Assembly (NCBI GenBank): GCA_012845835.1 | Contig: JABAKD010000016.1 | Coordinates: forward strand, 5,197,919 to 5,261,918 | Length of the DNA: 64,000 nt | Origin: Undaria pinnatifida | Taxonomy: Eukaryota > Sar > Phaeophyceae > Laminariales > Alariaceae | Reading direction: 5' to 3' | Part shown: one piece after another, positions 63,159-64,000 of the stretch | Position numbering within the stretch: the first letter of the stretch is position 1 | Layout: each line of letters begins with the position of its first letter | Notes under the pieces: model-generated | The model's database searches: none | The model's input: the letters and a program-made list of their open reading frames with translations, nothing else | Told to the model about the DNA's origin: nothing | Position numbers and translations under genes: made by a program

Positions 63159-64000
63159 CTGATATGTTGGGCGTGTTGGGTAAAACCAAAGATGTCAGTG
63201 GACGGCAGTTTTGGGCGGTGTAAGTAACACCTTTAGGGGCTTCTACACACTACAAATATACCAAGTAATTTAGCTCTCGCTGAGAACTAGAGAGGGTGGA
63301 TATCTGATGCGGTCGTCAATGCAATCCAACCCGACCCAGCTGAACCCAGCTGAACCCAACCCAGCCCAACCCAGCCCAACCCGGCCCAACCCAGCCCACA
63401 ACCCAACCCTGCTGGTACATACTGCTGTGCTGCTGTCTCAGTCATCACAAATATTCGTTTTTTAAATATTTGTTTTTCTCTTCGGGAGAACAGGTGGTCG
63501 GGCGGTAACCATTGTATAGTGAATGTAGACCGTCGCCCGCCACAGGCCTAACCTGCTGTCCCCCGACATATTTTGCAAGAACGACGGGTGAACAACAAGG
63601 CGCGACAACAAAAACAGACACTCGCTCGGTGGTGCAAACAAGAATGCTTCTCGATAGAACCGAACAACATCACGGCTATCTGTCTCTGTAGGGTGCGATT
63701 CAGTAAGGACACTGTGTGCGACGTCGTTGGGTATAACTAACGACTTTTAATACGAAGACAGCAACAACGAGAGTATCGACATCAATAACGACGCTAATAA
63801 CAACGACAACGACAACGAACAGCAACAGCAGCAACAACAGCGTAGAACAGAGCGTTACATTCCTCGGTAATACAGCAAAAGTTGACTGTAGACTTCCCAA
63901 AGTGGAGTACTGTATTAATCGACTGCTTCCCCCCTCTCCCCACCCCCCACCCTTAGCTTTCTGCTTGGCATGCTGCACTTCACGCTTCTTCCTCGACTCG
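63159..64000. other. Right-edge stretch, presumed phosphodiesterase intron
   Basis: No HNxxHA-encoding exon is found on the minus strand here. It holds the ACCCAGC minisatellite and a (CAACGA)n run at 63755-63840. The next upstream phosphodiesterase exon should lie beyond 64000. Confidence 0.55.
63335..63410. repeat. ACCCAGC(C/T)CA minisatellite
   Basis: About seven units of AACCCAGCCC in the intron upstream of the first visible phosphodiesterase exon. Confidence 0.88.

Overview
The window is nuclear DNA from an intron-rich eukaryote. Three protein-coding genes can be rebuilt exon by exon from conserved domains. They have long introns and low-complexity Ala/Gly/Pro-rich protein extensions, and they sit among dense microsatellites, tRNA-derived SINEs and other dispersed repeats. 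There are no operons, ribosome binding sites or bacterial-type genes. Intron sizes (about 0.2 to 8 kb) and the family mix fit a large-genome stramenopile, most likely a brown alga. That assignment is inference, because no marker gene fixes the lineage.

Layout. (1) 113-4816, probably extending to 6626, minus strand: a mitogen-activated protein kinase gene that runs off the left edge. It has a very long, disordered N-terminal extension followed by a clear kinase domain, from the glycine loop to the DFG motif. (2) 6627-33449: about 27 kb of repeat-dominated DNA. It holds pentamer, GTA and GAT arrays, a SINE superfamily whose copies share a core but carry different tRNA-like heads, a 140-bp poly(A)-tailed structured retroposon, a mariner-type MITE family, and several unnamed dispersed families. 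(3) 32570-35160, plus: nested tandem repeats followed by a broken mobile-element relic with an OTU-like cysteine motif and a PIF1-type helicase C-terminus. (4) 38243-40870, plus: a complete four-exon gene for a secreted, C-terminally anchored DOMON-domain protein. Its last coding segment has been tandemly copied downstream. (5) 45444-63158, minus, entering from the right edge: a class I cyclic nucleotide phosphodiesterase. Its catalytic domain can be followed across six exons over 17.7 kb, with one GC-AG intron and one 8-kb intron that contains a TIR element built of tandem hairpins.

The three genes encode signalling or surface proteins (a MAP kinase, a cyclic-nucleotide hydrolase, a probable heme-binding surface protein), but nothing shows that they act together. 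Two observations cut across genes. All reconstructed introns lie in phase 0, often between AG and GT. The decamer TACCAGGTA/TACCTGGTA recurs throughout the non-coding DNA, including at SINE insertion borders.
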